Positions 17,052 through 27,200 are shown, numbered from the stretch's first letter. The stretch: 64,000 nucleotides of DNA from Thiotrichales bacterium (GCA_016745035.1 JADGDE010000001.1:63857-127856); one strand, 5' to 3'. Numbers and translations are program-made. The notes: generated by a model not told the origin, from the sequence alone.

Positions 17052-18823
17052 TTATTCTTGCAGGCGTAAAGGCCCTATTTTGATCGAAAAACATTGTGAT
17101 AATGCTTGAAATAGTGGCATTTGTTCTAAAGTTTTCAAGGCTGCTTGTTCGCGTTGATGTTGTTTGACTTGGCGAATATATTCAGGTGTTTGTTGACGCA
17201 AATGATTATCCGCTACGGTATTATCAAATTGTAAACGAATTTCTGTTTGATAATGTTGCCCAAGTGCGCGTTCAAGTTCCATCATCCGATTTGCCGTACG
17301 CAAACTCGGTTCTAAGAGTAATAAATGTAAAGTATCGGCTTTTTGCTCGGCTAATAAACAGTTTTTAGCTAACTCTAGCACATTACTATTTAAATCCAAG
17401 GAAAATACTAAGTCAGCCCAAGCTTGGCTCTCCTTGCTAATATTTGCATCTGCTTGGACTTTGGGAGGGGGTGCAGTTACGGGTTTAGATGCCGCTTTTA
17501 GAGGAGAGCGCTCTAGTGTTTTTTTTTTCGCGGTAATCCCGTGGCTGCGCGTACGGCGGCAAAGGGATCTTGCGCATCAATTTGCATAGGTGCAGTTGTC
17601 TCCCCCATCGGTGGTGGCGCAGGTGGCATATCAGCTTCAAAAGGTGGCGGCAGCTCACGGGCAGCAGCGGGTGCAGTTGTTGGTGCTGGCACAGCTACTG
17701 GTGGTGTACTGACTGGGCTGCTAATAGTTTCAGGGTCGCAAGGCAAAAATGCCAGCATCCGCAATAACACCATTTCAAAACCACTTTTGCCATCAACAGC
17801 CAAAGCTAAATCAGAGCGTCCCAGTAGGGCAATTTGATAAAATAATTGCACTTGCTCTGGTGATAAACGCGCCGCTAAATCAGCAATGGCCTGAAAATCA
17901 CCTTGTTCGCGGTCAATTGCTGTCGGGACTTGTTGATATAAGGCAATTTGTTGCAATAATTGTAATAAATTTGCCAACACATCGGCATAATTTGGATTAA
18001 ATTCAGCTATTTTTTGTACTTCGGCAATTAAATCTACGCCTTGCTTGTTGGCTAAGGCATCCAGTAGACCTAACACATGGCTCTTATCCAAACTGCCGAG
18101 CATTTCTTGTACGGGGGTAAGCCCTAGTTCTCCACCTGCAAAAGCAATTGCCTGATCGAGCAAACTTAAAGCATCACGCATACTGCCATCGGCGGCTTTG
18201 CCTAATAAACCTAACGCTGCCTTATCAAAAACAATATTTTCCGACGTTAAAATATGCGCTAAATGGGTTTCAATTTGATTAACAGTCAAACGCTTTAAGT
18301 TAAATTGTAAACAGCGGGATAAAATCGTTGCGGGTAGTTTTTGCGGATCGGTGGTAGCAAATAAAAATTTAATATGCTCTGGTGGCTCTTCTAAGGTTTT
18401 GAGTAGCGCATTAAAGCTACTAATCGAGAGCATGTGTACTTCGTCAATCAAATAGACCTTATAATGTCCACGACTGGGCGCATAGGGGACATTTTCAAGT
18501 AAATCACGGGTATCTTCGACTTTGGTGCGCGAGGCGGCATCGACTTCGATTAAATCAGCATAACAACCATTATCAACATCAACACAGGCGGCACATTCGC
18601 CACAAGGCTCGGCGCTTACCCCTTTGGCTTCACAATTTAAGGATTTGGCTAAAATACGGGCTATGGTGGTTTTACCGACACCGCGTGTGCCAGTAAACAA
18701 ATAGGCATGATGCAAACGGCCACTTTCTAGCGCATTGGCAAGCACCCGCTGTACGTGAGTTTGCCCGACTAATTCGGCAAAACGATGAGGTCGCCACTTC
18801 CGCGCTAAGACTTGATAAGCCAT
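17052..18823 (-). CDS. dnaX: DNA polymerase III tau subunit (and gamma by frameshift)
   Basis: This is the clamp-loader ATPase. The start is MAYQVLARKWRPHRFAELVG at 18823. Walker A is GTRGVGKTT, the zinc cysteines are CEAKGVSAEPCGECAAC, and DEVH and SRC motifs are present. The zero frame stops at 17513 after RKKKH, giving a 436-aa gamma-like product. The minus-one frame continues through a Pro/Ala-rich linker and a clear tau C-terminal domain (AWADLVFSLDL ... FQALSQCFSIKIGPLRLQE) to the stop at 17052, giving about 590 aa. The switch occurs at an A10 run, as in E. coli (frameshift) or Thermus (slippage). This is therefore one gene with programmed recoding, not a broken gene. Confidence 0.93.
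17519..17528 (-). promoter_or_regulatory. dnaX slippery A10 run
   Basis: On the coding (minus) strand CG is followed by ten A and then CACTAG. Zero frame reads CGA AAA AAA AAA CAC TAG (gamma end). A minus-one slip reads ACA CTA GAG and enters the tau domain. Ribosomal frameshifting and transcriptional slippage are both possible. Confidence 0.88.
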
Positions 18824-18908
18824 GAGATTGGGGGATTCGATTTGAGTTAAATAATACTGCTGTACTGCGGCAATTGATATTACCCACAAGTAATCTTAAG
18901 TGGGTGGC

Positions 18909-19013
18909 GAGTCATATCAGCCACATCTCGGCACACACTACACCGCTGTTGCTGCTCCCTTCCGGGCCTGACAAGGTTCACGGCTTTATGTTGCGAGAGA
19001 ACCGATATAACTC
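18909..19013 (-). ncRNA. ffs: 4.5S signal recognition particle RNA
   Basis: On the minus strand the core GTCAGGCCCGGAAGGGAGCAGC is split as GTCAGGCCCGGAAGG and GAGCAGC, the conserved Ffh-binding domain IV hairpin. The ends pair (AGTTATATCGG with CTGATATGACT), giving a hairpin RNA of about 105 nt. It lies upstream of dnaX, a common proteobacterial order. The exact ends are estimated. Confidence 0.93.
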
Positions 19014-19026
19014 ACCATAATCGTTC

Positions 19027-19117
19027 TGGCGGAGAGAGAGGGATTCGAACCCTCGGTACGCTATTAACGCACACACACTTTCCAGGCGTGCTCCTTCGAC
19101 CGCTCGGACACCTCTCC
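19027..19117 (-). tRNA. tRNA-Ser (anticodon GGA)
   Basis: A 91-nt class II tRNA. The acceptor GGAGAGG pairs with TCTCTCC, the discriminator is G and CCA is encoded. The anticodon loop is CTGGAAA and the variable arm is long. The T-arm is GAGGG-TTCGAAT-CCCTC. Confidence 0.96.
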
Positions 19118-19132
19118 TAGGAAACGCGCCGC

Positions 19133-19161
19133 ATTGTAACAGTAATACGAATAAATACCAA
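19133..19161 (-). promoter_or_regulatory. tRNA-Ser promoter with GC-rich discriminator
   Basis: On the minus strand TTGGTA, 17 bp and TACAAT are followed by GCGGCGCG before the tRNA. The GC-rich discriminator is typical of stringently controlled stable-RNA promoters. It probably also serves the 4.5S RNA. Confidence 0.6.
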
Positions 19162-19182
19162 GTAAATATCTTGCTGATTTGT

Positions 19183-19275
19183 CTGATGTTACGCAAAGGC
19201 TTCTTTTTTACCCCAAAAGGTAAAAAACCGCCATTGCTCCACGGCTAAATCCCACTAGGCAGGTGGAAAACCATC
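19183..19275. repeat. Partial copy of the CTGATGTTACGCA MITE family
   Basis: It starts CTGATGTTACGCAAAGG and shares about 90 bp (roughly 85-90% by eye) with the inverted strand of the element at 20082-20211, including the block ATTGCTCCACGGCTAAAT. The other end is degenerate. With that element it forms an inverted pair around the second Met-rich gene. Confidence 0.75.
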
Positions 19276-19298
19276 ATATTGAGACAAAAACCCCATCA

Positions 19299-19958
19299 CT
19301 AGGGCAAAAATGCATTACGCATATAATCCATCGGGTTAGAAAATGACTGCACACCGCGGTGCATACTGCGTCCCATGTCATTAACTGCTGGAGCCATCAC
19401 GGCAATAGAAGGGCTTAGTCTATTATTCATGAGCCTAATTTCATCATCAATTTTGATAATTTCATCGTCTATATTATTGATGTAGGTATCCATATTTGCG
19501 ATATTCACGCCCATCGTTTGCATATTTTTGGACATGTTTGCCATATCGCCGCTCATTTGCGTCATATGAGTCGACATGGTGGTTGTATTATTTTTCATCT
19601 CACGCATATCTCCCGACATCCCTTGTATATCTGCTGACATATCTTGCATATTTTTAGACATATGACGCATATCGTCTTTCATAGCCGCCATAAAGATCGT
19701 CATGCTCCCCATAGTTAATGCCATTCCCAGCCAAGAACCCAAAACAATCACCGATACTCGTGAAAAAGTCTCATCTAACTTGGCTCGAACATCATTTTCC
19801 GGTAATAGTAAACTGATAAAAATAGCCGAGAAAATAGCGATGAGAATAATAACGGGGACAGGAATCTGCGGCATAAAGTGCCCAGAAAGCCAAAAAATGG
19901 CATAGGTGGCCAAGCCCATAACAATGAGCGCTAAAATATTTTTTGCAAATGATGACAT
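19299..19958 (-). CDS. Met-rich coiled-coil membrane protein (paralogue 2)
   Basis: 219 aa. Three or four hydrophobic segments at about residues 8-100 (LALIVMGLATYAIFWLSG, IILIAIFSAIFISLLL, VIVLGSWLGMALTMGS) are followed by a Met-rich heptad-like region (MSKNMQDMSADIQGMSGDM) and a C-terminal amphipathic tail. The repeat style and the ending pattern (MDYMRNAFLP versus MRDMMPWSN) match the protein at 13524-14063, but the membrane part is longer. The gene is monocistronic and bounded by inverted copies of one MITE family. The function is unknown. Confidence 0.75.
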   Translation of the reverse strand: MSSFAKNILALIVMGLATYAIFWLSGHFMPQIPVPVIILIAIFSAIFISLLLPENDVRAKLDETFSRVSVIVLGSWLGMALTMGSMTIFMAAMKDDMRHMSKNMQDMSADIQGMSGDMREMKNNTTTMSTHMTQMSGDMANMSKNMQTMGVNIANMDTYINNIDDEIIKIDDEIRLMNNRLSPSIAVMAPAVNDMGRSMHRGVQSFSNPMDYMRNAFLP

Positions 19959-20081
19959 AATTTATACCTAGTTTATTGTTTATTGGGCATTTATCGTTCG
20001 ATAGAAAAATAGGCATTATAACGGAAACTTACAGATTGTTTAAATACCAGCTAATACACTAAATTGTGCTTGCTAAATTAA

Positions 20082-20211
20082 CTGATGTGACGCACTAAGC
20101 CAGTTTTTGCCGCAATGTAGTGATTTTTCACCTGCCTAGTGGTATTTAGCCGTGGAGCAATGGTGGTTTTTTTGCCTTTTGGGGCATTGATAAGCCTTTG
20201 CATAACACCAG
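20082..20211. mobile_element. 130-bp MITE with CTGATGT..GCA inverted ends
   Basis: The ends are CTGATGTGACGCA (20082-20094) and TGCATAACACCAG (20199-20211), an imperfect inverted pair. There is no ORF. An inverted partial copy is at 19183-19275, and a shorter relative with the same ends is at 30069-30151. Confidence 0.7.
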
Positions 20212-20342
20212 TAAATTAAGCTATGTTAAGCCTAAATGCCTTCCCCGTGACACATCAATAAAAACCATTAAACCTGTACCGAACCACATCGATTTGCGCG
20301 CAATATCCAACTATTCCTACCAGTTTTCAATGCACAATCTAC

Positions 20343-20371
20343 TTGACAGAAATTCGCTATCTGCCTAGACT
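20343..20371 (+). promoter_or_regulatory. Candidate sigma-70 promoter of the nuo operon
   Basis: A perfect -35 TTGACA (20343-20348), a 17-bp spacer and TAGACT (20366-20371, 4 of 6) lie about 40 bp before the nuoA ATG. Confidence 0.55.
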
Positions 20372-20408
20372 GACGCGCTTATTCCTAAAGCGCTGCCATG
20401 GAACTATC

Positions 20409-20765
20409 ATGTTAGAAAACTATATTCCTATTCTGCTGTTTATTCTTGTAGGTCTTCTGGTCGGTCTTGGTCCGGTATTAATGGGCTTTTTAGTCGGACC
20501 ACACAAACCTGATGAAGAAAAAGATTCCCCTTATGAATGCGGCTTTGAAGCCTTTGAAAATGCGCGGATGAAATTTGATATTCGCTATTATCTGGTCGCT
20601 ATCCTCTTTATTATTTTCGATTTAGAAATCGCCTTCTTATTTCCTTGGGCGATTGTGTTACAAGATTTAGGCTGGTATGGCTTTAGCGTGATGAGTATTT
20701 TCCTTGGAATCTTAGTTGTCGGCTTTGCCTATGAATGGAAAAAAGGAGCCTTGGAATGGGAATAG
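20409..20765 (+). CDS. nuoA: NADH-quinone oxidoreductase subunit A
   Basis: A 118-aa membrane subunit of respiratory Complex I with three transmembrane helices. The conserved loop [11 protein letters not shown] is followed by [22 protein letters not shown], quoted here only by its ends RYYLVAI and FPW. The start is chosen at [11 protein letters not shown]; the longer frame upstream covers the promoter. Its end overlaps nuoB by 10 bp. Confidence 0.95.
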   Translation: MLENYIPILLFILVGLLVGLGPVLMGFLVGPHKPDEEKDSPYECGFEAFENARMKFDIRYYLVAILFIIFDLEIAFLFPWAIVLQDLGWYGFSVMSIFLGILVVGFAYEWKKGALEWE

Positions 20766-21238
20766 AAGGTGTCTTAAAAGAAGGCGTTGTCACCACAACC
20801 GCCGATACCGTAATTAACTGGGCGCGTACTGGCTCTTTATGGCCGATGACTTTTGGTCTCGCCTGCTGCGCAGTAGAAATGATGCAAGCCGGTGGCGCAC
20901 GCTACGACCTTGACCGCTTCGGCATGGTCTTTCGCCCCAGCCCCCGTCAATCCGATGTGATGATTGTCGCAGGCACTTTAGTCAACAAAATGGCACCAGC
21001 GCTACGTAAAGTTTACGACCAAATGGCCGAGCCACGTTGGGTTATCTCGATGGGTTCTTGCGCCAACGGTGGCGGTTATTATCACTACTCCTATGCTGTG
21101 GTACGTGGCTGCGATAGAGTCGTTCCAGTAGACATTTATGTCCCCGGTTGCCCACCGACCGCAGAAGCGCTTATCTACGGTGTCTTGCAATTGCAAAACA
21201 AAATCAAACGCACCAATACCATCGCCATCACCACCTAA
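20756..21238 (+). CDS. nuoB: NADH-quinone oxidoreductase subunit B
   Basis: The peripheral-arm subunit that carries the last iron-sulfur cluster (N2), 160 aa. The ligands are seen as the double Cys in [10 protein letters not shown] (about 37-38), [13 protein letters not shown] and [11 protein letters not shown]. The start [10 protein letters not shown] overlaps the end of nuoA, so the two are translationally coupled. Confidence 0.96.
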   Translation: MGIEGVLKEGVVTTTADTVINWARTGSLWPMTFGLACCAVEMMQAGGARYDLDRFGMVFRPSPRQSDVMIVAGTLVNKMAPALRKVYDQMAEPRWVISMGSCANGGGYYHYSYAVVRGCDRVVPVDIYVPGCPPTAEALIYGVLQLQNKIKRTNTIAITT

Positions 21239-21247
21239 GACCGCATT

Positions 21248-21907
21248 ATGTCCAAGAAAGCTGATACCCTGTTACAAAGCCTCAAAGACCATTTCGGTGA
21301 CAAAATTACCCGTAGCACGGTCTGTTGCAACGAGGCAACCATTGAAGTGGCAAGCGCTGATTTAATCGCACTGAGCCAAAGTTTACATGATGATTTTGCC
21401 TTTCATCTGCTCATCGACCTGTGTGGCGTAGACTACATGGGCTATGGGGACAGCACTTGGGATGCCCATGCTGCCAACAGCGGCTTTAGTCGCGGGCAAC
21501 AAACAAGCGTGATGCAAGAGTTTGACAGCGACAAACACCCACAGCGTTTTGCCGTGGTCATGCACTTGCTCTCAACCGAAGATAACCAACGCCTGCGGGT
21601 GCGTAGCTATGCCGAAGGCGAGCCTTGTAAAATCGCCTCAGTCGTCGATATTTGGTCAGTTGCCAACTGGTTTGAACGTGAGGCTTTCGATTTATACGGT
21701 ATTTTATTTGAAGGGCATCCTGACTTACGCCGCATCCTCACTGATTATGGCTTTATTGGTCACCCGATGCGCAAAGATTTCCCCTTAAGTGGTCATGTTG
21801 AAATGCGCTATGACGAAACCCAAGGGCGGGTCATTTATGAACCGGTCAGCGTTGAATATCGCCCACAAACGGCGCGAGTGATTCGCGATGATGCCCGCAG
21901 CAGCTAG
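21248..21907 (+). CDS. nuoC: NADH-quinone oxidoreductase subunit C
   Basis: A 219-aa peripheral subunit of the 30-kDa family. The signature is [20 protein letters not shown], followed by [20 protein letters not shown]. It is separate from nuoD, unlike the fused nuoCD of enterobacteria. It starts 9 bp after nuoB. Confidence 0.96.
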   Translation: MSKKADTLLQSLKDHFGDKITRSTVCCNEATIEVASADLIALSQSLHDDFAFHLLIDLCGVDYMGYGDSTWDAHAANSGFSRGQQTSVMQEFDSDKHPQRFAVVMHLLSTEDNQRLRVRSYAEGEPCKIASVVDIWSVANWFEREAFDLYGILFEGHPDLRRILTDYGFIGHPMRKDFPLSGHVEMRYDETQGRVIYEPVSVEYRPQTARVIRDDARSS

Positions 21908-21921
21908 AACTGGATTCTGTT

Positions 21922-23175
21922 ATGTCTGAAATTCGCAATTATACGCTTAACTTCGGTCCGCAACATCCAGCGGCTCACGGGGTTTTACGCTTAGTCTTAG
22001 AAATGGACGGCGAGGTCATCGAACGCGCTGACCCCCATATTGGTTTATTACATCGCGGCACTGAAAAACTTGCCGAAGATAAAATGTACAACCAGAGTTT
22101 GCCCTATATGGACAGACTCGATTACGTCTCGATGATGTGTAATGAACACGCCTATGTGATGGCGATTGAAAATCTGATGGACGTTAAAGTCCCGCTCCGC
22201 GCGCAATACATTCGCGTCATGTTTGATGAAATCACCCGTATTCTTAACCACTTAATGTGGCTTGGAACCCATGCGCTCGATGTGGGCGCGATGACAATGT
22301 TCCTCTATGCCTTCCGTGAACGTGAAGACCTGATGGACTGCTACGAAGCGGTCTCCGGCGCACGGATGCACGCCGCTTATTATCGCGTTGGTGGCGTTTA
22401 CCGTGATTTGCCCGACTTTATGCCTAAATACAAAACATCACAATGGCATAACGATAAAGACATCAAGCGCATGAACGAAAACCGTCAAGGCAGCTTGCTG
22501 GACTTTATCGAAGACTTCACCAACCGCTTCCCCGGTTACGTCGATGAATACGAAACCTTGCTCACCGACAACCGTATCTGGAAACAACGTACCGTAGACA
22601 TCGGTGTGGTTAGCCCCGAACGCGCACACAATTTAGGCTTTACCGGCCCGATGCTGCGTGGCTCCGGTGTCGCGTGGGACATGCGTAAAAAACAACCTTA
22701 CGAAGTCTATGCGGATATGGACTTTGATATTCCTATCGGCACCAATGGCGATTGCTACGACCGTTACTTGGTGCGTATCGAAGAAATGCGCCAATCCAAC
22801 CGCATCATGAAACAATGCATCGCATGGCTCAAAACCAACTCCGGCGAGGTCATGGTTGATGACCACAAGGTTGCCCCGCCCAAGCGCGTGGATATGAAAG
22901 GCGACATGGAAGCTTTAATCCATCACTTCAAACTCTTTAGTGAAGGCTATTGCGTCCCCGAAGGCGAAACCTATGCGGCGGTCGAACACCCTAAAGGCGA
23001 GTTTGGCATCTACATGATTTCCGATGGCGCAAACAAACCCTTCCGCGTCAAAATTCGCGCCCCAGGCTTCCCACACTTGGCAGCAATGGACGAAATGGCA
23101 AGAGGGCACATGCTATCCGACGTGGTGGCGATTATCGGCACACAAGATATCGTATTTGGAGAAATTGACCGATGA
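21922..23175 (+). CDS. nuoD: NADH-quinone oxidoreductase subunit D
   Basis: The 49-kDa quinone-site subunit, 417 aa, full length. The start [19 protein letters not shown] and the [12 protein letters not shown] motif are typical, as is the ending [18 protein letters not shown]. It contacts NuoB near the quinone. It overlaps nuoE by ATGA. Confidence 0.97.
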   Translation: MSEIRNYTLNFGPQHPAAHGVLRLVLEMDGEVIERADPHIGLLHRGTEKLAEDKMYNQSLPYMDRLDYVSMMCNEHAYVMAIENLMDVKVPLRAQYIRVMFDEITRILNHLMWLGTHALDVGAMTMFLYAFREREDLMDCYEAVSGARMHAAYYRVGGVYRDLPDFMPKYKTSQWHNDKDIKRMNENRQGSLLDFIEDFTNRFPGYVDEYETLLTDNRIWKQRTVDIGVVSPERAHNLGFTGPMLRGSGVAWDMRKKQPYEVYADMDFDIPIGTNGDCYDRYLVRIEEMRQSNRIMKQCIAWLKTNSGEVMVDDHKVAPPKRVDMKGDMEALIHHFKLFSEGYCVPEGETYAAVEHPKGEFGIYMISDGANKPFRVKIRAPGFPHLAAMDEMARGHMLSDVVAIIGTQDIVFGEIDR

Positions 23176-23648
23176 GCTTATCCCCTGAAGTGACCGCTAA
23201 AATCGATCATTGGATCAGCAAATACCCACCCGAGCGCAAACAATCTGCGGTCATGGGCGCACTGGCTGCGGTACAAGACGACAACGGCGGCTGGCTAACC
23301 CCAGAGCTGATTGACGAGGTGGCAAAATACCTTGAAATGCCCGCGATTTCTGTCCAAGAAGTCGCCACTTTTTACGGCATGTACGAACACAAACCCGTCG
23401 GTAAATATAAAATCGGCATTTGCACCAACATTTCCTGTTTATTGTGTGGCTCTGATGATGTGGTATCTCACCTAGAGAAAAAACTCGACATTAAAATGGG
23501 CGAGACCAGCGAAGACCAGCGTTTTACCCTCAAAGAAGTTGAGTGCTTAGGCGCTTGCGGCGGTGCTCCGATGTTCCAAATCAACCGCGACTACTACGAA
23601 AATCTCACCCTTGATAAGATTGATACAATCTTAGACGAGCTAGACTGA
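23172..23648 (+). CDS. nuoE: NADH-quinone oxidoreductase subunit E
   Basis: The 24-kDa subunit with a [2Fe-2S] cluster, 158 aa. The ligands are [10 protein letters not shown] (two Cys used) and [11 protein letters not shown]. It belongs to the NADH-oxidising module with NuoF and NuoG, and is coupled to nuoD by a 4-bp overlap. Confidence 0.96.
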   Translation: MSLSPEVTAKIDHWISKYPPERKQSAVMGALAAVQDDNGGWLTPELIDEVAKYLEMPAISVQEVATFYGMYEHKPVGKYKIGICTNISCLLCGSDDVVSHLEKKLDIKMGETSEDQRFTLKEVECLGACGGAPMFQINRDYYENLTLDKIDTILDELD

Positions 23649-23658
23649 GGAACCCTAT

Positions 23659-24954
23659 ATGAGTAATGAAGTCTGCTTCCAATTTAAAAATACCGACCAA
23701 AAAGAGCCTTGGAAACTAGAGAACTATGAAGCTCTCGACGGTTACAAGGCACTGCGTAAAATCCTCAGCGAAAAAACCCCAGCAATGGACATCGTCAGCG
23801 AACTAAAAACCTCCGAATTACGCGGGCGTGGTGGTGCGGGTTTCCCCACTGGGATTAAATGGAGCTTTATGCTACCGCGCGACGAAGCCGCTGCCGAACG
23901 CATGAAAGATATTCAAAAATATATCATCTGCAACTCAGACGAAGGCGAACCGGGCACATTTAAAGACCGCGACATTCTGCGTTACAACCCCCATGCTTTG
24001 ATTGAAGGCATGATAATCGCGGGTTACACCATCGGCGCAACCGTGGGTTATAACTACATTCGAGGCGAATTTTACGAGCCAATCGACCGCTTTGAAGCCG
24101 CGATACAAGAAGCTTACGACGCGGGCTTGTTAGGTAAAAATATCCTTGGCAGCGGCGTTGATTTCGACCTATACACCCACTGTGGTGGCGGTGCGTATAT
24201 CTGCGGTGAAGAGACCGCCTTGATTGAATCTATCGAAGGCAAAAAAGGGCAGCCACGCTTTAAGCCACCTTTCCCCGCCGCTTATGGGCTGTTTGGCAAA
24301 CCGACCACCATTAACAACACCGAAACCCTCGCCTCTGTGCCTAGCATCATGCGCAACGGCGGACAATGGTTCAGCGACATCGGCAAGCCCAACAATGGTG
24401 GCTGCAAATTGTTTGCGGTCTCAGGACACGTCAACAAACCGGGTAACTACGAAGTCCCCATGGGAACCCCGTTTGCAGAACTCCTGGAAATGGCAGGCGG
24501 TATCCGTGACGGACACAAACTCAAAGCCGTCATTCCTGGCGGCTCCTCCGTCCCTGTCGTCCCTGCTGACATCATGATGCAAACCAATATGGACTACGAT
24601 TCCCTCACCGAAATCGGCACCATGCTCGGCGCGGGTTCAGTCATCGTCATGGACGAGACCACCTGCATGGTCAAAGCCCTTGCACGTTTATCGCACTTTT
24701 ACTTTGAAGAGTCCTGCGGACAATGCACCCCCTGCCGCGAAGGCACAGGCTGGCTTGCCCGTGTGGTACACCGTATCGAACACGGCGAAGGTCGCCCAGA
24801 GGATATGGACTTGCTCAATGATGTGGCTGGACGTATTGGCGGGCGGACGATTTGTGCGCTAGGTGATGCAGCGGCAATGCCTGTGCAGAGCTTTTTGCAG
24901 CATTATGGGGAAGAGTTTGAGTACCATATTGAGCATAAGAAGTGTATGGTTTAG
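23659..24954 (+). CDS. nuoF: NADH-quinone oxidoreductase subunit F
   Basis: The NADH- and FMN-binding 51-kDa subunit, 431 aa. The NADH site is [13 protein letters not shown], the FMN region is [15 protein letters not shown], and the [4Fe-4S] ligands are [14 protein letters not shown] plus a later Cys. It is complete. The usual next gene, nuoG, does not follow; sequence turns sharply AT-rich after the stop. Confidence 0.97.
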   Translation: MSNEVCFQFKNTDQKEPWKLENYEALDGYKALRKILSEKTPAMDIVSELKTSELRGRGGAGFPTGIKWSFMLPRDEAAAERMKDIQKYIICNSDEGEPGTFKDRDILRYNPHALIEGMIIAGYTIGATVGYNYIRGEFYEPIDRFEAAIQEAYDAGLLGKNILGSGVDFDLYTHCGGGAYICGEETALIESIEGKKGQPRFKPPFPAAYGLFGKPTTINNTETLASVPSIMRNGGQWFSDIGKPNNGGCKLFAVSGHVNKPGNYEVPMGTPFAELLEMAGGIRDGHKLKAVIPGGSSVPVVPADIMMQTNMDYDSLTEIGTMLGAGSVIVMDETTCMVKALARLSHFYFEESCGQCTPCREGTGWLARVVHRIEHGEGRPEDMDLLNDVAGRIGGRTICALGDAAAMPVQSFLQHYGEEFEYHIEHKKCMV

Positions 24955-25256
24955 GTTTTATAGATAAGTTAAGCTTTGTGAAACCTAGAATTTAATTTCC
25001 CTATTAGTTATTAGTTTTTCTTACCACAGCTATAAATAAAACCATAAAATTAAAGAAAAAATTTAATTTTATGATTTTTATATTATATAAATGGTTCGGA
25101 CAATTTTTATGGCTAATTGTTTTTAATATGCTTTCTTATTTACAATAAAAAGTATTATTATATTTTAATGAATTGAATTATGATTGTCATACTTCTGTAC
25201 TTTAGAAAACTTGTTATATGAAACACAACAATAAATATTAAATTTACAAATCAATA
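24955..25256. other. AT-rich spacer after nuoF
   Basis: 302 bp of very AT-rich sequence mark the start of a compositional island. No gene, hairpin terminator or recognisable mobile-element end was seen, and no remnant of nuoG was noticed. Confidence 0.6.
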
Positions 25257-26189
25257 ATGAAAATACTTGTTTTGGGAGCCGGCGCTGTTGGAGGATATTT
25301 TGGTGGTCGTTTGATTGAAATAAATCAAGATGTTACATTTTTAGTTAGAGAGAAAAGAAAAAAATATTTGGATAAAAAAGAAATTAATATATTCAGTCCT
25401 CATGGGAATTTTTCTTATAAGCCCAAGCTTATTGTAAAAGGAGAGCCTATAATAAATAAATTTGATTTAGTATTTATTGCTTGTAAGGCTTATGATTTAA
25501 ATGACGCAATATCAGGGCTATCTGAATATATAAAAAAAGACAGTGTTCTTATACCATTATTGAATGGTATAAAACACATTTCTTATTTAAAATTAATCTT
25601 TGGTGAAAATATAGTTTGGGGAGGTTTTTGTCATCTAGCTGTAAAAATGAAAAGTTATAATATAATTCATTCAAGTAAATACCATAAGTTATTATTTGGT
25701 AGCATAGGTGAATGTAAGTCTAGAGAAATAATAAAAAAAGAAGATATAATCTTAAATATTATTAGTTTAGCTAAATTTGATACTCGCATTCCTGAAAATA
25801 TAATGCAGCATATGTGGAATAAATTCATATACATAAGTGTATTATCTGGAATAACTTGTTTTTTTAAATCTAAAACAGGGCCTATAATTAAAACGAAATG
25901 TGGGAAAAATACTTTATATGATTTATTAAAAGAATGTACACTAATTGCTAATAAATCTAAATTCCCAATAAAACAGTCTTACATACAAAAAAAACTAGAA
26001 ATTTTATTAAATGATAACTTAAACTTATCATCTTCAACATATGAGGATATGGTTTCTGAAGGTAGAATTGAGTCTGAACAAATTATAGGTGACATGGTTA
26101 ATAGGGGGAGGTATTTAGAATTAAATATACCCATCCTAGAAATGATTTTATGCCATCTTAGAATCTATGAATCTAATAGAAAGGTATAA
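25257..26189 (+). CDS. Ketopantoate reductase-like protein (PanE/ApbA family), AT-rich
   Basis: 310 aa with an N-terminal NADP-binding Rossmann motif, LGAGAVGGYFGGRL, then CKAYDL and PLLNGIKH, and a C-terminal helical domain with MWNKFIYISVLSG and RIESEQIIGDMV. The family Lys (in WNK) and Glu (in RIESEQ) are present, but the Asn residues usually following that Lys are replaced by Ile/Ser/Gly. It may be a diverged reductase of another 2-keto acid. Codon use is extremely AT-rich, unlike the flanking nuo genes, and no clear ribosome-binding site is seen. Recent transfer is likely. Confidence 0.75.
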   Translation: MKILVLGAGAVGGYFGGRLIEINQDVTFLVREKRKKYLDKKEINIFSPHGNFSYKPKLIVKGEPIINKFDLVFIACKAYDLNDAISGLSEYIKKDSVLIPLLNGIKHISYLKLIFGENIVWGGFCHLAVKMKSYNIIHSSKYHKLLFGSIGECKSREIIKKEDIILNIISLAKFDTRIPENIMQHMWNKFIYISVLSGITCFFKSKTGPIIKTKCGKNTLYDLLKECTLIANKSKFPIKQSYIQKKLEILLNDNLNLSSSTYEDMVSEGRIESEQIIGDMVNRGRYLELNIPILEMILCHLRIYESNRKV

Positions 26190-26191
26190 TC

Positions 26192-27007
26192 ATGAAAAGT
26201 TATTCTGTAACTTTAATAGCATCTTTATTTGGAATTATATTTGGTTTTATATTTGAACCGATAATAGGTAGTATATTTAAAAAAGAAATTTCAGATATTA
26301 ATACTGCGTTATTAATATCCGAAATTGTTCAAATAGTATTTATGTTTGTTATTATTTTTCTTTTATCCTACTTGTTATATATTTTTACAAGACATCATAA
26401 CGAATTTACTGAAGCAAATAAAAATGTTTTACATAAATTAGGAGCCGATGTCTCTTACTACCCTGTTGGGGATAACACTGATAATTTATATAAAAAAATG
26501 TCAGAAATAGTAGAAAATTCACATTCGGAAGTTCTTATGATTTCGTCTCATTATCTTCAGGTTGAGTCAATGCCCGATGATAGAGTGAAAAATAGCAGAG
26601 CTAGAATGGAGTTTTATGAATTGATAGAAAAAAAACTAAGAAAAAATCAGGATAATAATTATAAATTTAAACGAATTATTCAAATACCTAATGAAATGGA
26701 CATTACAGATATAAATGATTCAATATATATAAAACACATGAAACTTTTGTCTGATTATGGTGAATGTGTTCCAGAACTTATTTGTTTAAAACAATGTGAT
26801 GTATATGCAAATTCTACATATTACTTAGTAGATAAAAGAATTTTATTATGGCAAATTATTGGAAAAGAACCAAATAAAGATAATGTATTTACTTTAGGCT
26901 ATTTTATATTTGAAAATATGAATGAAGATTTTATTAAAGAATTTTCAAATTTTTTCCACAGAATTGATGCCCATTCTAATTTAGTACCAAAAAACACCTT
27001 TGATTAA
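26192..27007 (+). CDS. Unknown membrane-anchored 271-aa protein, AT-rich
   Basis: Two N-terminal membrane helices (about residues 8-28 and 40-66) precede a cytosolic domain of about 200 residues. Segments such as SEVLMISSHYLQ, YIKHMKLLSDYG and YLVDKRILLWQI suggest a phospholipase-D-like fold without HKD motifs; this is inference. It starts 2 bp after the reductase-like gene and shares its AT-rich codon use, so the two form one acquired unit. Confidence 0.65.
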   Translation: MKSYSVTLIASLFGIIFGFIFEPIIGSIFKKEISDINTALLISEIVQIVFMFVIIFLLSYLLYIFTRHHNEFTEANKNVLHKLGADVSYYPVGDNTDNLYKKMSEIVENSHSEVLMISSHYLQVESMPDDRVKNSRARMEFYELIEKKLRKNQDNNYKFKRIIQIPNEMDITDINDSIYIKHMKLLSDYGECVPELICLKQCDVYANSTYYLVDKRILLWQIIGKEPNKDNVFTLGYFIFENMNEDFIKEFSNFFHRIDAHSNLVPKNTFD

Positions 27008-27008
27008 G

Positions 27009-27129
27009 AGAAGAAGGGAAAGGGGAAAGAAATAGGAAGAAAAACAGATAAAGAAACAGAAAGATAAAAGGAGGAGATAAAGGAAGGAGGAGATAAAAGG
27101 AGGAGATAAAGGGAGATAAAGGACACCCA
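27009..27129 (+). repeat. Purine-rich tract with GGAGGAGATAAA tandem units ending in GGACACCCA
   Basis: About 115 bp are almost only A and G, with three or four imperfect copies of GGAGGAGATAAA at 27069-27120. The tract ends in GGACACCCA and then AATAAATTTAG. The same order (GA-rich, GACACCCA, AT-rich) is seen near 3307 and inverted near 62700. It lies directly before the Y1 transposase gene. Confidence 0.7.
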
Positions 27130-27200
27130 ATAAATTTAGCTATTTTTCACCTTTTAAGTTAAACTTCGACTCAAGATTTAATATTTAAAGGAGAGCCACA

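Noticed and set aside
17052-17399. Separate small gene after dnaX
   Set aside because: It is the tau C-terminal domain in the minus-one frame of dnaX, reached through the A10 run.
27060-27120. Possible CRISPR or origin-type iterons in the GGAGGAGATAAA repeats
   Set aside because: Units are contiguous, irregular and purine-only; no spacers, DnaA boxes or replication genes are nearby.
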